DNA from: Alphaproteobacteria bacterium
GTDB lineage: Bacteria > Pseudomonadota > Alphaproteobacteria > Micropepsales > Micropepsaceae
Length of the DNA: 53,300 bases
Direction of reading: 5' to 3'
NCBI GenBank assembly: GCA_023259375.1
Contig: JAHFQC010000012.1
Span: 1-53,300 of the forward strand
Shown here: piece after piece, positions 8,212 through 17,165 of the stretch
Numbering within the stretch: position 1 is the stretch's first letter
How the letters are laid out: each line of letters opens with the position of its first letter
The notes under the pieces: model-generated
What the model saw: only the letters and a program-made list of their open reading frames with translations
Told to the model about the DNA's origin: nothing
Databases searched by the model: none
Translations under genes and position numbers: made by a program

Positions 8212-8488
8212 AGGAAGTGGTCCGGATGCGCGACGAAACTATCGGACGTTCGTCGCCCGCGTGCGCTACCGCCTCCTGCCCGGCGTATTTTGATTGGGCA
8301 CGGGTGCGAAGCAGCCGCTAGCGCGATGCTTGTCTTTTTTGTGGCCGCTGCATGCAACGCGAATCCGCGAAGGTCCCAAGTTTTGCGGCACTGGTAAACA
8401 GAACGAAAATATTAAGGAAGACACGCCTCCCGCCGAGCCGTTTTTCGTGCCATCGCGGCACAAACCGTCGAGTCGAGGCCGGATCGAT

Positions 8489-8503
8489 TTAGTGCCTCGT
8501 TAA
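8489..8503. promoter_or_regulatory. Candidate CtrA-type site upstream of flp
   Basis: TTAG, seven bases, TTAA, followed by AC, matches seven of the eight fixed positions of the CtrA consensus TTAA-N7-TTAA. It lies 94 bases before the flp ATG. CtrA controls pilA in Caulobacter, which makes the position plausible, but such short motifs arise by chance. Confidence 0.3.
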
Positions 8504-8596
8504 ACCTCCGAGCCTAAGCTTCGTACGTCCTGGCAACGAACCGTCGCGAAACGGGGGAGCCTTGGGATCCTAGGGTGTCCAAAAGTGGAGGTCTTC

Positions 8597-8770
8597 ATGA
8601 GCAAGTTTTTTGCGCGTTTCGTCCGCGACGAGTCTGGCGCGACGGCAATCGAATACGGTCTGATCGCGGCGTTGATCGCGGTTGTGGTGATCGGGGCCCT
8701 GACGAGCATCGGTTCCAACCTGAATGCCACGTTCACGTCGATCGCCGGCAGCATCGGTGGCACGAAGTAA
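8597..8770 (+). CDS. flp: Flp family type IVb major pilin
   Basis: The prepilin has 57 residues, starting at the ATG at 8597, which has GGAGG five bases upstream; the upstream ATG at 8585 lies within that ribosome site and is not used. The sequence MSKFFARFVRDESGATAIEY is a typical short basic leader ending in Gly, then ATAIEYGL with Glu and Tyr at positions 5 and 6 of the mature pilin (the Flp motif). A hydrophobic helix follows (LIAALIAVVVIGALTSIG). CpaA, encoded next, should cleave after the Gly; the mature pilin would be about 43 residues. It is followed by a hairpin and then the cpa operon. Confidence 0.95.
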   Translation: MSKFFARFVRDESGATAIEYGLIAALIAVVVIGALTSIGSNLNATFTSIAGSIGGTK

Positions 8771-8828
8771 TGAACGTTTATCGGCTGCTCCATAAACGGA
8801 TGCAGTTGCCACTCAAAATAGCTTCGGG

Positions 8829-8849
8829 CGGCCGCCTTTAGGGCGGCCG
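8829..8849 (+). terminator. Hairpin between flp and cpaA (terminator or attenuator)
   Basis: An 8-bp GC-only stem (8829-8836 CGGCCGCC with 8842-8849 GGCGGCCG) with a 5-base loop stands 58 bases after the flp stop. Only a weak T-rich stretch (TTCCTGTATCT) follows, so termination is probably partial. It would also shield the 3' end of the flp mRNA and keep pilin expression above that of the machinery genes. Confidence 0.55.
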
Positions 8850-8870
8850 TTCCTGTATCTGGAGCATGGC

Positions 8871-9377
8871 ATGAGCGCGGTTCTGGTGATGATGGTTCTG
8901 CCGCTCCTTCTGGCGCTGGCCGCCGGTTGGGACCTGGCGAGCTACACCATTCCGAACCTTTTGTCGGTCGGTATCGTCGCCGCGTTCATTGCCTTTGCCC
9001 TTGTTGTCGGACTCCCCGCGGCCGCCTGGGGCGCCCATTTCGCCGCCGCACTGGTTGCGCTGGTCGCGGCGATCGCGTTGTTTGCCTTGCGCTTGATCGG
9101 CGGCGGCGATGCCAAGCTGTTCGCCGCAACGGCACTATGGTTCGGCTTCGGCGATCTGATGTCCTACGCCCTCGTCGCGGCGTTGATCGGCGGCGGTCTC
9201 ACTGTGGCCCTATTGGCGCTGCGCCAGTTGCCGCTGCCGCCAGCGCTCATCCGGCAAACCTGGATCGCGCGTCTGCACGACCATCGTTCCGGCGTTCCTT
9301 ACGGGGTTGCGCTTGCCGCCGGCGCGCTTGTGGTGTTGCCGAACGCGCAAATCCTGCGACTTGCCGGTCTCGCGTAA
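8871..9377 (+). CDS. cpaA: Prepilin peptidase CpaA/TadV
   Basis: The 168-residue membrane protein has about five hydrophobic helices. The two catalytic aspartates of the type IV prepilin peptidase (A24) family are seen in GWDLASYTIPN (Asp21) and RLIGGGDAKL. The C-terminus has GVPYGVALAAGALVVLP, also conserved. It lacks the N-terminal methylation domain of PilD, as usual for TadV. It should cleave the Flp prepilin and the TadE-type pseudopilins at the inner membrane. It follows the flp hairpin and leads the cpaB-tadC series. Confidence 0.92.
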   Translation: MSAVLVMMVLPLLLALAAGWDLASYTIPNLLSVGIVAAFIAFALVVGLPAAAWGAHFAAALVALVAAIALFALRLIGGGDAKLFAATALWFGFGDLMSYALVAALIGGGLTVALLALRQLPLPPALIRQTWIARLHDHRSGVPYGVALAAGALVVLPNAQILRLAGLA

Positions 9378-9421
9378 AGCAAAGCTTAACCGCTGTTTTT
9401 TGGGCGTTTCTCAGCACCTCA

Positions 9422-9436
9422 TTAAGCAAATTCTAA
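9422..9436. promoter_or_regulatory. Candidate CtrA-type half-conserved site upstream of cpaB
   Basis: TTAA, seven bases, CTAA occurs 40 bases before the cpaB ATG, in the only sizeable gap (98 bases) within the operon. The gap is AT-richer than its surroundings and has a second TTAA near 9386. This suggests an internal promoter; the CtrA assignment is tentative. Confidence 0.25.
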
Positions 9437-9475
9437 AGGGTGGCGTGCTCCTATGGCGTCAAAGGGAGCCTCATC

Positions 9476-10279
9476 ATGAACACGCGGAGACTGGTAGTTC
9501 TCTTGCTGGCGGCCGGCGCTGCGGGCGTCTTCGCTCTCATGGTGCGCGGGCTTGTTGGCGGCGGTACCAAGCAGGCCGAAGCCAAAGTGACACCGCCGCC
9601 GGTCGAGCTTGCCCAGGTGCTTGTCGCGGCAATGCGGCTTGATCCTGGCCGTCCGATGACGCCGGAGTCCGTGCGCTGGGAAACCTGGCCGACCAAGGCG
9701 GTCGATCCGAGTTTCATCCGCAGAAGCCCCGGTACCAGTCCCGCGACCATCGTGACCGGTATGGTGGTACGGGCGCCGATGGTGCCGGGAGAGCCGGTGA
9801 CCTTCGCCAAGATCGTCAAGAGTCAAGGCGCTGGCTTCATGGCGGCGACGATCGCGCCCGGCATGCGCGCGGTTTCGATTTCGGTGTCGGTGGCTTCGGT
9901 GGCGGGTGGCTTCGTTCTTCCCAACAACCGTGTCGACATCATGCTGACGCAGACCGGCGACGGCAATGGCAGCAAGCGTGGCATGACCCGTACCGTGCTC
10001 AACAACGTCCGCGTCGTCGCGATCGATCAGACCACCGACAAGCCCGATCAGAAGGCGGTGTCGGACGTCAAGACCGTCACCTTGGAACTGACGCCCGACC
10101 AGGCGCGCACCGTCGCCACCGCGCAGGCGATGGGCACGCTGTCGCTGATGCTGAGAAGCCTCGGCGACGAACAGACGGCGACCGCCGATGCGGCGACGTC
10201 GAACTCCGACGATCAATCAGGAATGGTGACCGTGATCCGCTACGGAAGAATGCCCAGATCGGGCGGAGGTCCTCAGTGA
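9476..10279 (+). CDS. cpaB: Flp pilus assembly protein CpaB/RcpC
   Basis: The protein has 267 residues from the ATG at 9476 (MNTRRLVVLLLAAGAAGVFALM), preceded by AAAGGGAG at good distance. An N-terminal membrane anchor is followed by the SAF-like region (VELAQVLVAAMRLDPGRPMTPESVRWETWP and GMVVRAPMVPGEPVTFAKIV), then the RcpC C-terminal part (GMRAVSISVSVASVAGGFVLPNNRVDIMLT). This family acts in the periplasm with the secretin and may bind glycan. It overlaps the cpaC start by one base (TGATG). A longer reading from 9440 has no ribosome site. Confidence 0.93.
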   Translation: MNTRRLVVLLLAAGAAGVFALMVRGLVGGGTKQAEAKVTPPPVELAQVLVAAMRLDPGRPMTPESVRWETWPTKAVDPSFIRRSPGTSPATIVTGMVVRAPMVPGEPVTFAKIVKSQGAGFMAATIAPGMRAVSISVSVASVAGGFVLPNNRVDIMLTQTGDGNGSKRGMTRTVLNNVRVVAIDQTTDKPDQKAVSDVKTVTLELTPDQARTVATAQAMGTLSLMLRSLGDEQTATADAATSNSDDQSGMVTVIRYGRMPRSGGGPQ

Positions 10280-11829
10280 TGCAGAAGATCCTTCTTCCGC
10301 TTGCCGGCTTGGTCGCGGCGTTCGTCGCGGCCCAACCTGCGTTGGCAGCGCCGTCCGCGAGCGAGGAGGCGTCGGCGCGCCAGATCTCGATATCGACCCG
10401 CAATGCGGCATTGCCGGTGCATCAGCGCGTCACCCTCGGCCTCGGCAAGGCGGCGGTGGTCGAGATCGACACCGATGCGCGCGACGTGCTGGTCTCCAAT
10501 CCGGATATCGTCGATGCCGTGGTGCGCACGCCGCGGCGCATTTTCCTGATGGGACAGAAGGGCGGCCAGACCAACGCCTTCTTCTTCGACGCCAACGGCA
10601 AGCAGATTGCCTCGATCGACGTGCGGGTCGAAAAGGACACCACCGATCTCGCCAAGCTGATCAAGCTCAGCTTCCCCGATACTGACGTCAAGGCGCAGGC
10701 GATCAACGACAACGTCGTCTTGACCGGCCATGTCGCTTCGGCCCAGGAATCGCAGCGCGCCGTCGACATCGCCGCGTCGTTCACCGGCGATCCCAAGAAA
10801 GTCGTCAATGTCCTCGCCATCCGCTCGTCCGATCAGGTGATGCTGAAGGTGCGGATCGCCGAAATGCAGCGCACCGTGGCCAAGCAGTTCGGCATCGACA
10901 TGACCAGCGCCATGACGGTTGCCGGCGTGCCGATGACCTTCGGTACGGCGAACCAGTTCGGCCTGGTCGGGCACGCGCTCAATGATCTTTCCGGCGGGCA
11001 GATCGGCCAGGTCTGTCCCCAGCATTTCTTCCCGACGACGACGGCCTCTGTCGCCTCGACGACGGTCACGGCAACGGGCTCGTTCGCGCCCGGCGGTCAG
11101 GCGACCACGAATTCGACGTCGACGACGATTCCCTGTTCCAGTCCGAACAATCTGCAGGGCGCGGTCAAGGCGCTGGAGCAGGTCGGTCTGGTGCACATTC
11201 TGGCCGAGCCTAATCTCACCGCGGTATCGGGCGAGACCGCGAAGTTCCTGGCCGGCGGCGAATTCCCGGTGCCGGCGGCGCGCGATCGCGACGGCAATAT
11301 CACGGTCGATTACAAACAGTTCGGTGTCGGCCTGTCGTTCACGCCGGTGGTGCTGGGCCCGGGCCGCATCTCGTTGCAGCTTTCGACCGAAGTAAGCGAA
11401 TTGAGTTCGCTCGGCGCCTACAGTATCGCCGGTTCGACGCCTACGTCCGGCATTACCTTGCCGGCGCTGGCGGTACGGCGGGCCCAGACCACGGTGGAAG
11501 TGCCCTCGGGCGGCAGCTTCGCCATCGCCGGCCTGATGCAGCATTCGACCAAGCAGGTGATCGACGCCTTCCCGGGTGCCAAGGATCTGCCGATCCTGGG
11601 GGCCTTGTTCCGCAGCCGCGACTTCTCCAACGAGGAATCGGAGCTGGTGGTGCTGGTCACGGCGTATCTGGTGAAGCCGACTGTCGAAACCAAGCTGGCG
11701 GCGCCGACCGACGGGTTCGTCGTGCCCACCGATCTGGAGACCTTACTGCTCGGACGCCTCAATGCGGTCTACGGCGGCGCCGACAAGACCAAGACGGCAC
11801 AAGCTCCAGGTGGCTACATTGTTGAATAG
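10279..11829 (+). CDS. cpaC: Outer-membrane secretin CpaC/RcpA of the Tad pilus
   Basis: The 516-residue protein begins with a signal peptide (MQKILLPLAGLVAAFVAAQP ... ALA). A pilus-assembly N-domain follows (LGLGKAAVVEIDTDARDVLV, ADAVV-like and GQKGGQTNAFFFDANGK segments), then a BON-like segment (DTDVKAQAINDNVVLTGHVASAQESQRAVDIA). The secretin core comes last: EQVGLVHILAEPNLTAVSGE, AKFLAGGEFPVP, VQLS-type strands, RRAQTTVEVPSGGSFAIAGL and GALFRSRDFSNEESELVVLV. It forms the outer-membrane pore for the Flp pilus. GGAGGT stands eight bases before the ATG. A Thr/Ser-rich loop with cysteines (about residues 245-295) is inserted before the core. Confidence 0.95.
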   Translation: MQKILLPLAGLVAAFVAAQPALAAPSASEEASARQISISTRNAALPVHQRVTLGLGKAAVVEIDTDARDVLVSNPDIVDAVVRTPRRIFLMGQKGGQTNAFFFDANGKQIASIDVRVEKDTTDLAKLIKLSFPDTDVKAQAINDNVVLTGHVASAQESQRAVDIAASFTGDPKKVVNVLAIRSSDQVMLKVRIAEMQRTVAKQFGIDMTSAMTVAGVPMTFGTANQFGLVGHALNDLSGGQIGQVCPQHFFPTTTASVASTTVTATGSFAPGGQATTNSTSTTIPCSSPNNLQGAVKALEQVGLVHILAEPNLTAVSGETAKFLAGGEFPVPAARDRDGNITVDYKQFGVGLSFTPVVLGPGRISLQLSTEVSELSSLGAYSIAGSTPTSGITLPALAVRRAQTTVEVPSGGSFAIAGLMQHSTKQVIDAFPGAKDLPILGALFRSRDFSNEESELVVLVTAYLVKPTVETKLAAPTDGFVVPTDLETLLLGRLNAVYGGADKTKTAQAPGGYIVE

Positions 11830-11839
11830 GACGGCGGCC

Positions 11840-12508
11840 ATGACGAATTACAGAGATGTCCTTAAGGTCGCCGCGATCGGCGCCGTGCTCTTGGCGGGGA
11901 GCTGCGCCTCGCCGCATGACGAGTTGTCGATGGCGGATCCCGCAGCCAATCACCCGATTTCGGTCGAGCCGCATTATTCGTCGATCAAGCTCAACTTCTC
12001 GGCGCCGGAAGCAGGACTTTTGCCCGACGATGCCGCGCGGTTCGATGCCTTCGTCGCCGATTATCTGTCGCGCGGTTCGGGATCGATTTCAGTGTCGGCG
12101 CCGCAAGGGGCCGGTTCGACCACGGCGCTCAGCTATTTCGGCGCCCGCCTGTTCGCGTTGGGCGTGCCGCGCTCGCGCATCCTGGTCGGCACGCGCGACG
12201 ATGCCGATGCCCGCGTCGAGATCGGCTACATCGCCTATGCGGCGAAAACCGATCCGTGCGGCGACTGGTCGGACAACGTGGCCATGACCTACGACAATCG
12301 CACGGCGAGGAACTTTGGCTGCGCCGTGCAGCACAACATCGCCGCGCAGGTGGCCGATCCGCGCGATCTGATCGAGATGCGGCCGACCGACCCGTCCGAT
12401 GCGGCGCGCCGCGGTCAAGTGCTCGACAATTACGAAAAGGGCAAGGTGACTGCTGCCGAAAAGAGCAACGAGCAGTCGGGTGCAGTATCGGACGTTGGCA
12501 AAAACTAG
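11840..12508 (+). CDS. cpaD: CpaD family pilus assembly lipoprotein
   Basis: The protein has 222 residues from the ATG at 11840; the frame is open further upstream into cpaC, but that part is not used. The N-terminus VLKVAAIGAVLLAGSCAS is a lipoprotein signal with Cys after AGS. The body shows the CpaD pattern: KLNFSAPEAGLLPDDAARFDAFVADY, ALSYFGARLFALGVPRSRIL, DPCGDWSDN and NFGCAVQHNIAAQVADPRDL, including the two conserved C-x-D-W and GC cysteines. It is thought to help the CpaC secretin reach or stay in the outer membrane. It lies 10 bases after cpaC and 9 bases before cpaE. Confidence 0.92.
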   Translation: MTNYRDVLKVAAIGAVLLAGSCASPHDELSMADPAANHPISVEPHYSSIKLNFSAPEAGLLPDDAARFDAFVADYLSRGSGSISVSAPQGAGSTTALSYFGARLFALGVPRSRILVGTRDDADARVEIGYIAYAAKTDPCGDWSDNVAMTYDNRTARNFGCAVQHNIAAQVADPRDLIEMRPTDPSDAARRGQVLDNYEKGKVTAAEKSNEQSGAVSDVGKN

Positions 12509-12517
12509 GCGTTGGCC

Positions 12518-13762
12518 ATGAACAAAACACCTTCGCACGAGCCGTTCGGAGCCGCTCCGCATGAGAGGCCGGTGCCGCGCATTTCCATTCAGGGCTTCTG
12601 CGAGTTTCCCGATACTGGCGCGGCGCTGCAGCGGGCCGGGGCCGATCGGCGCTTGGTGAAAACCCATTTGAGTGTGCAGCTCGGCGGCATTCCGGCGGCG
12701 GTCGAGTATTTCCAGGGCCAGGTGACGCCCAATCTCTTGATCGTCGAAACCCGGCTCGGCGGGCGCGAGGCCCTCTACGAACTCGATCGTCTGGCCGAGG
12801 TGTGCGATGCCGCCACCAAGGTGGTGGTGATCGGCCGCGTCAACGATGTCGAACTCTACCGCGAACTGATGCGACGCGGCGCGTCGGAGTATCTGGTCGC
12901 GCCGCTCGATCCCTTGCATCTCATCGAAGTCATCGCCGGGCTCTATGCCGATCCCGACCGGCGTCCGCTCGGACGGGTGGTCGCGGTCACCGGCGCGCGC
13001 GGCGGTGTCGGTGCTTCGACCCTGTGCCACAATGTCGGCTGGGTCATTGCCGAGGAGCTTGGGATCTCGACCACGATCGTCGATTTCGACCTGCCGTTCG
13101 GCACCGTGGCGCTGAATTTCAACGACGAACCCGGCCAGTCGGTCGCCGATGCGCTGGCAACGCCCGAACGTCTCGACGACATGCTGCTCGAGCGCATCCT
13201 TTTGAAACGCGGCGAGAACCTGTCGCTGTTCGCCGCGCCCGCCACGATCGAGCGCGATTACGAACACGGTCACGACGCCTATGAAGCGGTGATCGAAGCC
13301 GTCCGCCAGTATTCGCCCTGCGTGCTGGTCGACGTGCCGCATATCTGGACGCCCTGGGTCAAGGCAACGCTGATCGCCGCCGACGAGATCGTCCTGGTGG
13401 CTTCGCCAGACCTCGCTTCCTTGCGCAACACCAAGAACATCATGGATCTGTTGAAGGTCAACCGGCCCAACGATGTGCCGCCGCGCATCGTGCTCAACAA
13501 GGTTGGCGTTGCCAAGCGGCCTGAAATCCCGGTCAAGGATTTCGCCGACACGATCGGCGGCGAGCCGGCCGCAGTCATCCCTTATGATGCCGCGGCGTTC
13601 GGCCAGGCCGCCAACAACGGCCAGATGATCGCCGAACTTGGTCACAAGGGCGAACTGGTCGACCGCATCCGCGAGTTTGCCGGCCTCATCACCGGCCGCA
13701 AGCCGGCTGCCGCGCCGCCGAAATCGTTCCTGTCCCTGTTCACGACGAAGAAGAGGGCCTGA
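12518..13762 (+). CDS. cpaE: CpaE/TadZ pilus localisation ATPase
   Basis: The 414-residue protein has an N-terminal atypical receiver-like domain (about 45-145: NLLIVETRLGG, KVVVIGRVNDVELYRELMRR, GASEYLVAPLDP). A ParA/MinD-type ATPase domain follows, with the deviant P-loop VTGARGGVGASTLCHN (about 157-172), IVDFDLPFGTVALNF and VLVDVPHIWTPW. The usual Lys of the Walker A is replaced by Ala in GVGAST, as is common in CpaE/TadZ. The family positions the Tad machine at a pole. The start is ATG 12518; a TTG two codons earlier is possible. The stop overlaps cpaF by one base (TGATG). Confidence 0.94.
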   Translation: MNKTPSHEPFGAAPHERPVPRISIQGFCEFPDTGAALQRAGADRRLVKTHLSVQLGGIPAAVEYFQGQVTPNLLIVETRLGGREALYELDRLAEVCDAATKVVVIGRVNDVELYRELMRRGASEYLVAPLDPLHLIEVIAGLYADPDRRPLGRVVAVTGARGGVGASTLCHNVGWVIAEELGISTTIVDFDLPFGTVALNFNDEPGQSVADALATPERLDDMLLERILLKRGENLSLFAAPATIERDYEHGHDAYEAVIEAVRQYSPCVLVDVPHIWTPWVKATLIAADEIVLVASPDLASLRNTKNIMDLLKVNRPNDVPPRIVLNKVGVAKRPEIPVKDFADTIGGEPAAVIPYDAAAFGQAANNGQMIAELGHKGELVDRIREFAGLITGRKPAAAPPKSFLSLFTTKKRA

Positions 13763-15192
13763 TGGGTTTCGGACGGCGCGCCACGCTTGATGACGACAAG
13801 CCGGACCATCCGGTCGAGCGTCCGCGTGCGTCTGAGCCGCCGCCGGCGGTTGCACCCACACAGCCGTCTGCCGCGGCGGCACCCAAAGCGGCGCCGGTGT
13901 TTGTGCAGGACACCCGTTCCGAAGACTATTACGCGATCAAGGCAACGATCTTCTCGGCCCTGATCGACACCATCGATCTCGCCCAACTCGCTCAACTCGA
14001 TCCGGATTCGGCGCGCGAGGAAATCCGCGACATCGTCAACGAGATCATTTCGATCAAAGCCGTTGTGATGTCGATCGCCGAGCAGGAGCAGCTGTTGCAG
14101 GACATCTGCAACGACGTGCTCGGCTACGGCCCGCTGGAACCCTTGCTGGCGCGCGACGACATCTCCGACATTATGGTCAATGGTGCGGGGCGCGTCTTCA
14201 TCGAAGTCAGCGGCAAGGTTCAGCTTACCAACGTCCGTTTCCGCGATAATGCGCAGCTGATGAACATCTGCCAGCGCATCGTCAGCCAGGTCGGCCGCCG
14301 GGTCGACGAATCCTCGCCGATTTGCGACGCGCGCCTGCTTGACGGTTCCCGCGTCAACGTCATTGCGCCGCCTCTGGCTCTCGATGGGCCGACCCTGACC
14401 ATCCGCAAGTTCAAGAAGGACAAGCTCAAGCTGTCCGATCTCATGCGCTTCGGCTCGATCTCGGAGGCGGGCAGCCGCATCCTGCAGGTGATCGGGCGCT
14501 GCCGCTGCAACGTCTTGATCTCGGGCGGTACCGGTTCGGGCAAGACGACGCTCTTGAACTGCCTCACCGCCTATATCGACGCCGACGAACGCATCATCAC
14601 CTGCGAAGACGCCGCCGAACTGCAATTGCAGCAGCCGCACGTCGTGCGCCTGGAAACCCGGCCCCCCAACCTCGAAGGCCAGGGCCAGATCACCATGCGC
14701 GACCTGGTCAGGAACTGCCTGCGTATGCGCCCGGAACGGATCATCGTCGGCGAAGTGCGCGGACCGGAAGCATTCGACCTTTTGCAGGCGATGAACACTG
14801 GCCATGACGGTTCGATGGGCACGCTGCACGCCAACAGCCCACGCGAAGCGATGAGCCGTCTCGAATCCATGATCACCATGGGCGGCTTCCAGCTTCCGAC
14901 CAAGACCATCCGCGAGATGATCGTCGGCTCGATCGACGTGATCGTCCAGGCCGAGCGCCTGCGCGACGGCTCGCGCCGTATTACCGCGATCACCGAAGTG
15001 GTCGGCAGCGAAGGCGATGTCGTCATCACCCAGGACCTGATGAAGTTCGAAATGGAAGGCGAGGACGAAGCCGGCCGCATCCGCGGCAAGCATGTCGGCA
15101 CCGGCATCGTGCGCCCGAAGTTCTGGGAACGGGCCCGCTATTACGGGCTGGAGCGCGAACTGTCCGAAGCGCTCGATCAGTTACAGGAATAG
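13762..15192 (+). CDS. cpaF: CpaF/TadA secretion motor ATPase
   Basis: The 476-residue hexameric ATPase of the type II/IV secretion family drives pilus extension and probably retraction. Visible motifs are the Walker [10 protein letters not shown] with Lys261, an Asp-box region ([20 protein letters not shown]), Walker B region [20 protein letters not shown] and the His box [22 protein letters not shown]. The N-terminal about 45 residues are Pro/Ala-rich and probably disordered. [20 protein letters not shown] is the conserved N-terminal domain entry. It overlaps cpaE by one base and is followed two bases later by tadB. Confidence 0.97.
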   Translation: MGFGRRATLDDDKPDHPVERPRASEPPPAVAPTQPSAAAAPKAAPVFVQDTRSEDYYAIKATIFSALIDTIDLAQLAQLDPDSAREEIRDIVNEIISIKAVVMSIAEQEQLLQDICNDVLGYGPLEPLLARDDISDIMVNGAGRVFIEVSGKVQLTNVRFRDNAQLMNICQRIVSQVGRRVDESSPICDARLLDGSRVNVIAPPLALDGPTLTIRKFKKDKLKLSDLMRFGSISEAGSRILQVIGRCRCNVLISGGTGSGKTTLLNCLTAYIDADERIITCEDAAELQLQQPHVVRLETRPPNLEGQGQITMRDLVRNCLRMRPERIIVGEVRGPEAFDLLQAMNTGHDGSMGTLHANSPREAMSRLESMITMGGFQLPTKTIREMIVGSIDVIVQAERLRDGSRRITAITEVVGSEGDVVITQDLMKFEMEGEDEAGRIRGKHVGTGIVRPKFWERARYYGLERELSEALDQLQE

Positions 15193-15194
15193 CC

Positions 15195-16154
15195 ATGGGA
15201 CTGGTGCTCGCGGTGATGCTGTTGGTGCTGCTCGGCGGCGGGGCCGTTCTGGCTTTTGCCGGCGGCGACAGCCGTTCCAAGGCGCGCGTCGCGGCGCTCG
15301 GCAAGACCGGCGAGCGTCCGGGCAAGCCCGATGCCAACGCCTTGCGCAAGAAGAACATGCAGGCGGCGCTCAAGGAATTCGAGAAGAAGCAGGCCGAAAA
15401 CCGGACAACCGTCACCATCCGCAAGCGGCTCGACCGCGCCGGCCTGTTCACCACCAGCCCGAAGACTTTCTGGATCGCCTCCGGAGCGCTGGCGCTCGGC
15501 ACGGCGATGCTGGTGCTGCTCAAGGAGCAGTCGGTGCTGATCGCCGCACTCGCCGGTTTCGCCGCCGGCTTCGGTCTGCCGCGCTGGGTGCTGGGATTTC
15601 TGAAGGCGCGGCGCGAAAAGAAATTCACCGCCGATTTCGCCAACGCCATCGACGTCATCGTCCGCAGCGTCAAATCGGGCCTGCCGACAGGCGACGCGCT
15701 GCGTCTCGTGGCGAGCGAATTCCGTGATCCGGTCGGCGGCGAGTTCAAGAAGCTGGTCGAAGGCATGAAGGTCGGCCTCAGCCTCGATCAGGCTTTGCGC
15801 AAAATGTACGACTCGATGCCGACGGCCGAAGTGAACTTCTTCGCCATCGTGATGACCATTCAGCAGAAGACCGGCGGCAACCTCTCGGAGGCTCTCGGCA
15901 ATCTCTCGGGCGTGCTGCGCGACCGCAAGCGTCTCTTCGGCAAGATCAAGGCGATGTCGTCGGAAGCCAAGGCATCGGCCTTGATCATCGGCTCGCTGCC
16001 ACCGGTCGTGGGCGGCATCGTGTACATGACGACGCCGGGCTACATCTCGCTTCTGTTCACCCAGAAGGCCGGCAACCTGATGCTGGCGGGGTGCGCCCTG
16101 TGGATGGGGCTCGGGATCTTCGTCATGCGCAAAATGATCAACTTCAAGCATTGA
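15195..16154 (+). CDS. tadB: Tad inner-membrane platform protein TadB (type II secretion F family)
   Basis: The 319-residue protein has an N-terminal helix (LVLAVMLLVLLGGGAVLAFA), a soluble basic region, two hydrophobic helices around 90-135, and the T2SSF domain: FANAIDVIVRSVKSGLPTGD, LVASEFRDPVGGEF, VGLSLDQALRKMYDSMPTAE, FFAIVMTIQQKTGGNLSEAL, then C-terminal helices. With TadC it forms the platform that couples CpaF to pilin insertion. It begins two bases after cpaF. Confidence 0.94.
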   Translation: MGLVLAVMLLVLLGGGAVLAFAGGDSRSKARVAALGKTGERPGKPDANALRKKNMQAALKEFEKKQAENRTTVTIRKRLDRAGLFTTSPKTFWIASGALALGTAMLVLLKEQSVLIAALAGFAAGFGLPRWVLGFLKARREKKFTADFANAIDVIVRSVKSGLPTGDALRLVASEFRDPVGGEFKKLVEGMKVGLSLDQALRKMYDSMPTAEVNFFAIVMTIQQKTGGNLSEALGNLSGVLRDRKRLFGKIKAMSSEAKASALIIGSLPPVVGGIVYMTTPGYISLLFTQKAGNLMLAGCALWMGLGIFVMRKMINFKH

Positions 16155-16163
16155 GGCGATAGG

Positions 16164-17153
16164 GTGGGCGGCATCGACATCATGAGCCTGTTGTTCGACG
16201 CCAAGTTCTTGGCGACGGCGGCGGCGGCGGTGTTTGCCTTCGCTACCTTCGTCACGCTTGGATTGCCGTTGCTCGAACGCGATACCCTCTCCAAGCGGCT
16301 GAAATCGGTGGCGGCGCGGCGCGAGGAATTGCGGGCCCGCCACAAGGAACAGCTCAACCAGCGCCGTGGCGCGAGCTTGCGGGCCGCGCCGGTCGGCTCG
16401 ACCAAGCTGATCAAGCAGTTCTCCGATCGCTTTGATCTGGCCAAGCTGGTGGCATCCGAAGGCACCCAGGAAAAGCTTTCTCAGGCAGGTCTGCGCGGGC
16501 CGACACCGCTGATGGTATTCAATTTCTTCCGCTTCGTGATGCCCTTCGCGCTGTTCGCCTTCGGCCTTCTGTACTTTTTCGTCATCGGCACTTTCCATTG
16601 GTCAGCGATGATGAAGCTCGCCGCTGCGGTAGCGGCCGCGCTCATCGGCTACTACCTGCCGGACGTATTCATCTCCAACGCGATTTCGCGCCGTCAGCAG
16701 TCGATCATGGGGGCGTTCCCCGATGCGCTCGACCTTTTGCTGATCTGCGTCGAATCCGGCATGAGCGTCGAATCCGGCTTCCAGAAAGTGGCGAGTGAAA
16801 TCGGCCAGGCCTCCGCCGAACTCGCCGAAGAGTTCGCGCTGACCACGGCCGAGCTTTCCTATCTTCCCGACCGGCGCCAGGCGTTCGAGAATCTTGCCAA
16901 GCGCTGCGGTCATGCCGGCGTCAAGGCGGTGGCAACGGCCCTCAATCAGGCGGAGCGGTACGGCACGCCGTTGGGCCAGGCGCTGCGCATCTGCGCCCAG
17001 GAAAACCGCGACATGCGGATGATGGAAGCCGAAAGAAAAGCTGCTGCGCTGCCGGCCAAGCTGACCGTGCCGATGATCCTGTTCTTCCTGCCGGTGCTGT
17101 TCGTCGTGATCATGGGCCCGGCGGTCATGCGCATGATGCACATGGTTCATTGA
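16164..17153 (+). CDS. tadC: Tad inner-membrane platform protein TadC (type II secretion F family)
   Basis: The protein has 329 residues if begun at GTG 16164, which has GAGG seven bases upstream; the ATG at 16182 (MSLLFDAKF) is the alternative. One N-terminal helix is followed by a basic cytoplasmic stretch (KRLKSVAARREELRARHKEQ), two helices, then a T2SSF domain (GAFPDALDLLLICVESGMSV, KVASEIGQASAELAEEFALT, FENLAKRCGHAGVKAVATAL, QAERYGTPLGQALRICAQEN) and a final hydrophobic pair. It partners TadB. It is the last gene of the rightward operon and is followed by a strong inverted repeat. Confidence 0.94.
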   Translation: MGGIDIMSLLFDAKFLATAAAAVFAFATFVTLGLPLLERDTLSKRLKSVAARREELRARHKEQLNQRRGASLRAAPVGSTKLIKQFSDRFDLAKLVASEGTQEKLSQAGLRGPTPLMVFNFFRFVMPFALFAFGLLYFFVIGTFHWSAMMKLAAAVAAALIGYYLPDVFISNAISRRQQSIMGAFPDALDLLLICVESGMSVESGFQKVASEIGQASAELAEEFALTTAELSYLPDRRQAFENLAKRCGHAGVKAVATALNQAERYGTPLGQALRICAQENRDMRMMEAERKAAALPAKLTVPMILFFLPVLFVVIMGPAVMRMMHMVH

Positions 17154-17165
17154 TCCGCGGTACGG

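Larger units (their letters stand above)
7981..8596 (+). other. Long gap upstream of flp, no convincing gene
   Basis: This 616-base region divides the minus-strand RcpA-N-like gene from flp. Open frames here (for example 7868-8293 plus, 8294-8503 plus) lack ribosome sites and recognisable protein character. The gap holds a perfect 18-bp palindrome (8194-8211), and its right part is locally AT-richer, with TTAA-containing motifs expected for a regulated pilin promoter. It most likely contains promoters for both flanking genes. Confidence 0.55.

Noticed and set aside
7868-8293. Plus-strand open frame reaching into the flp upstream gap
   Set aside because: Half of it is antisense to the RcpA-N-like gene and the rest lacks protein character.
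12089-13882. A 597-codon minus-strand open frame opposite cpaD and cpaE
   Set aside because: It is a mirror of strongly conserved cpa genes; composition is typical of GC-rich antisense frames.
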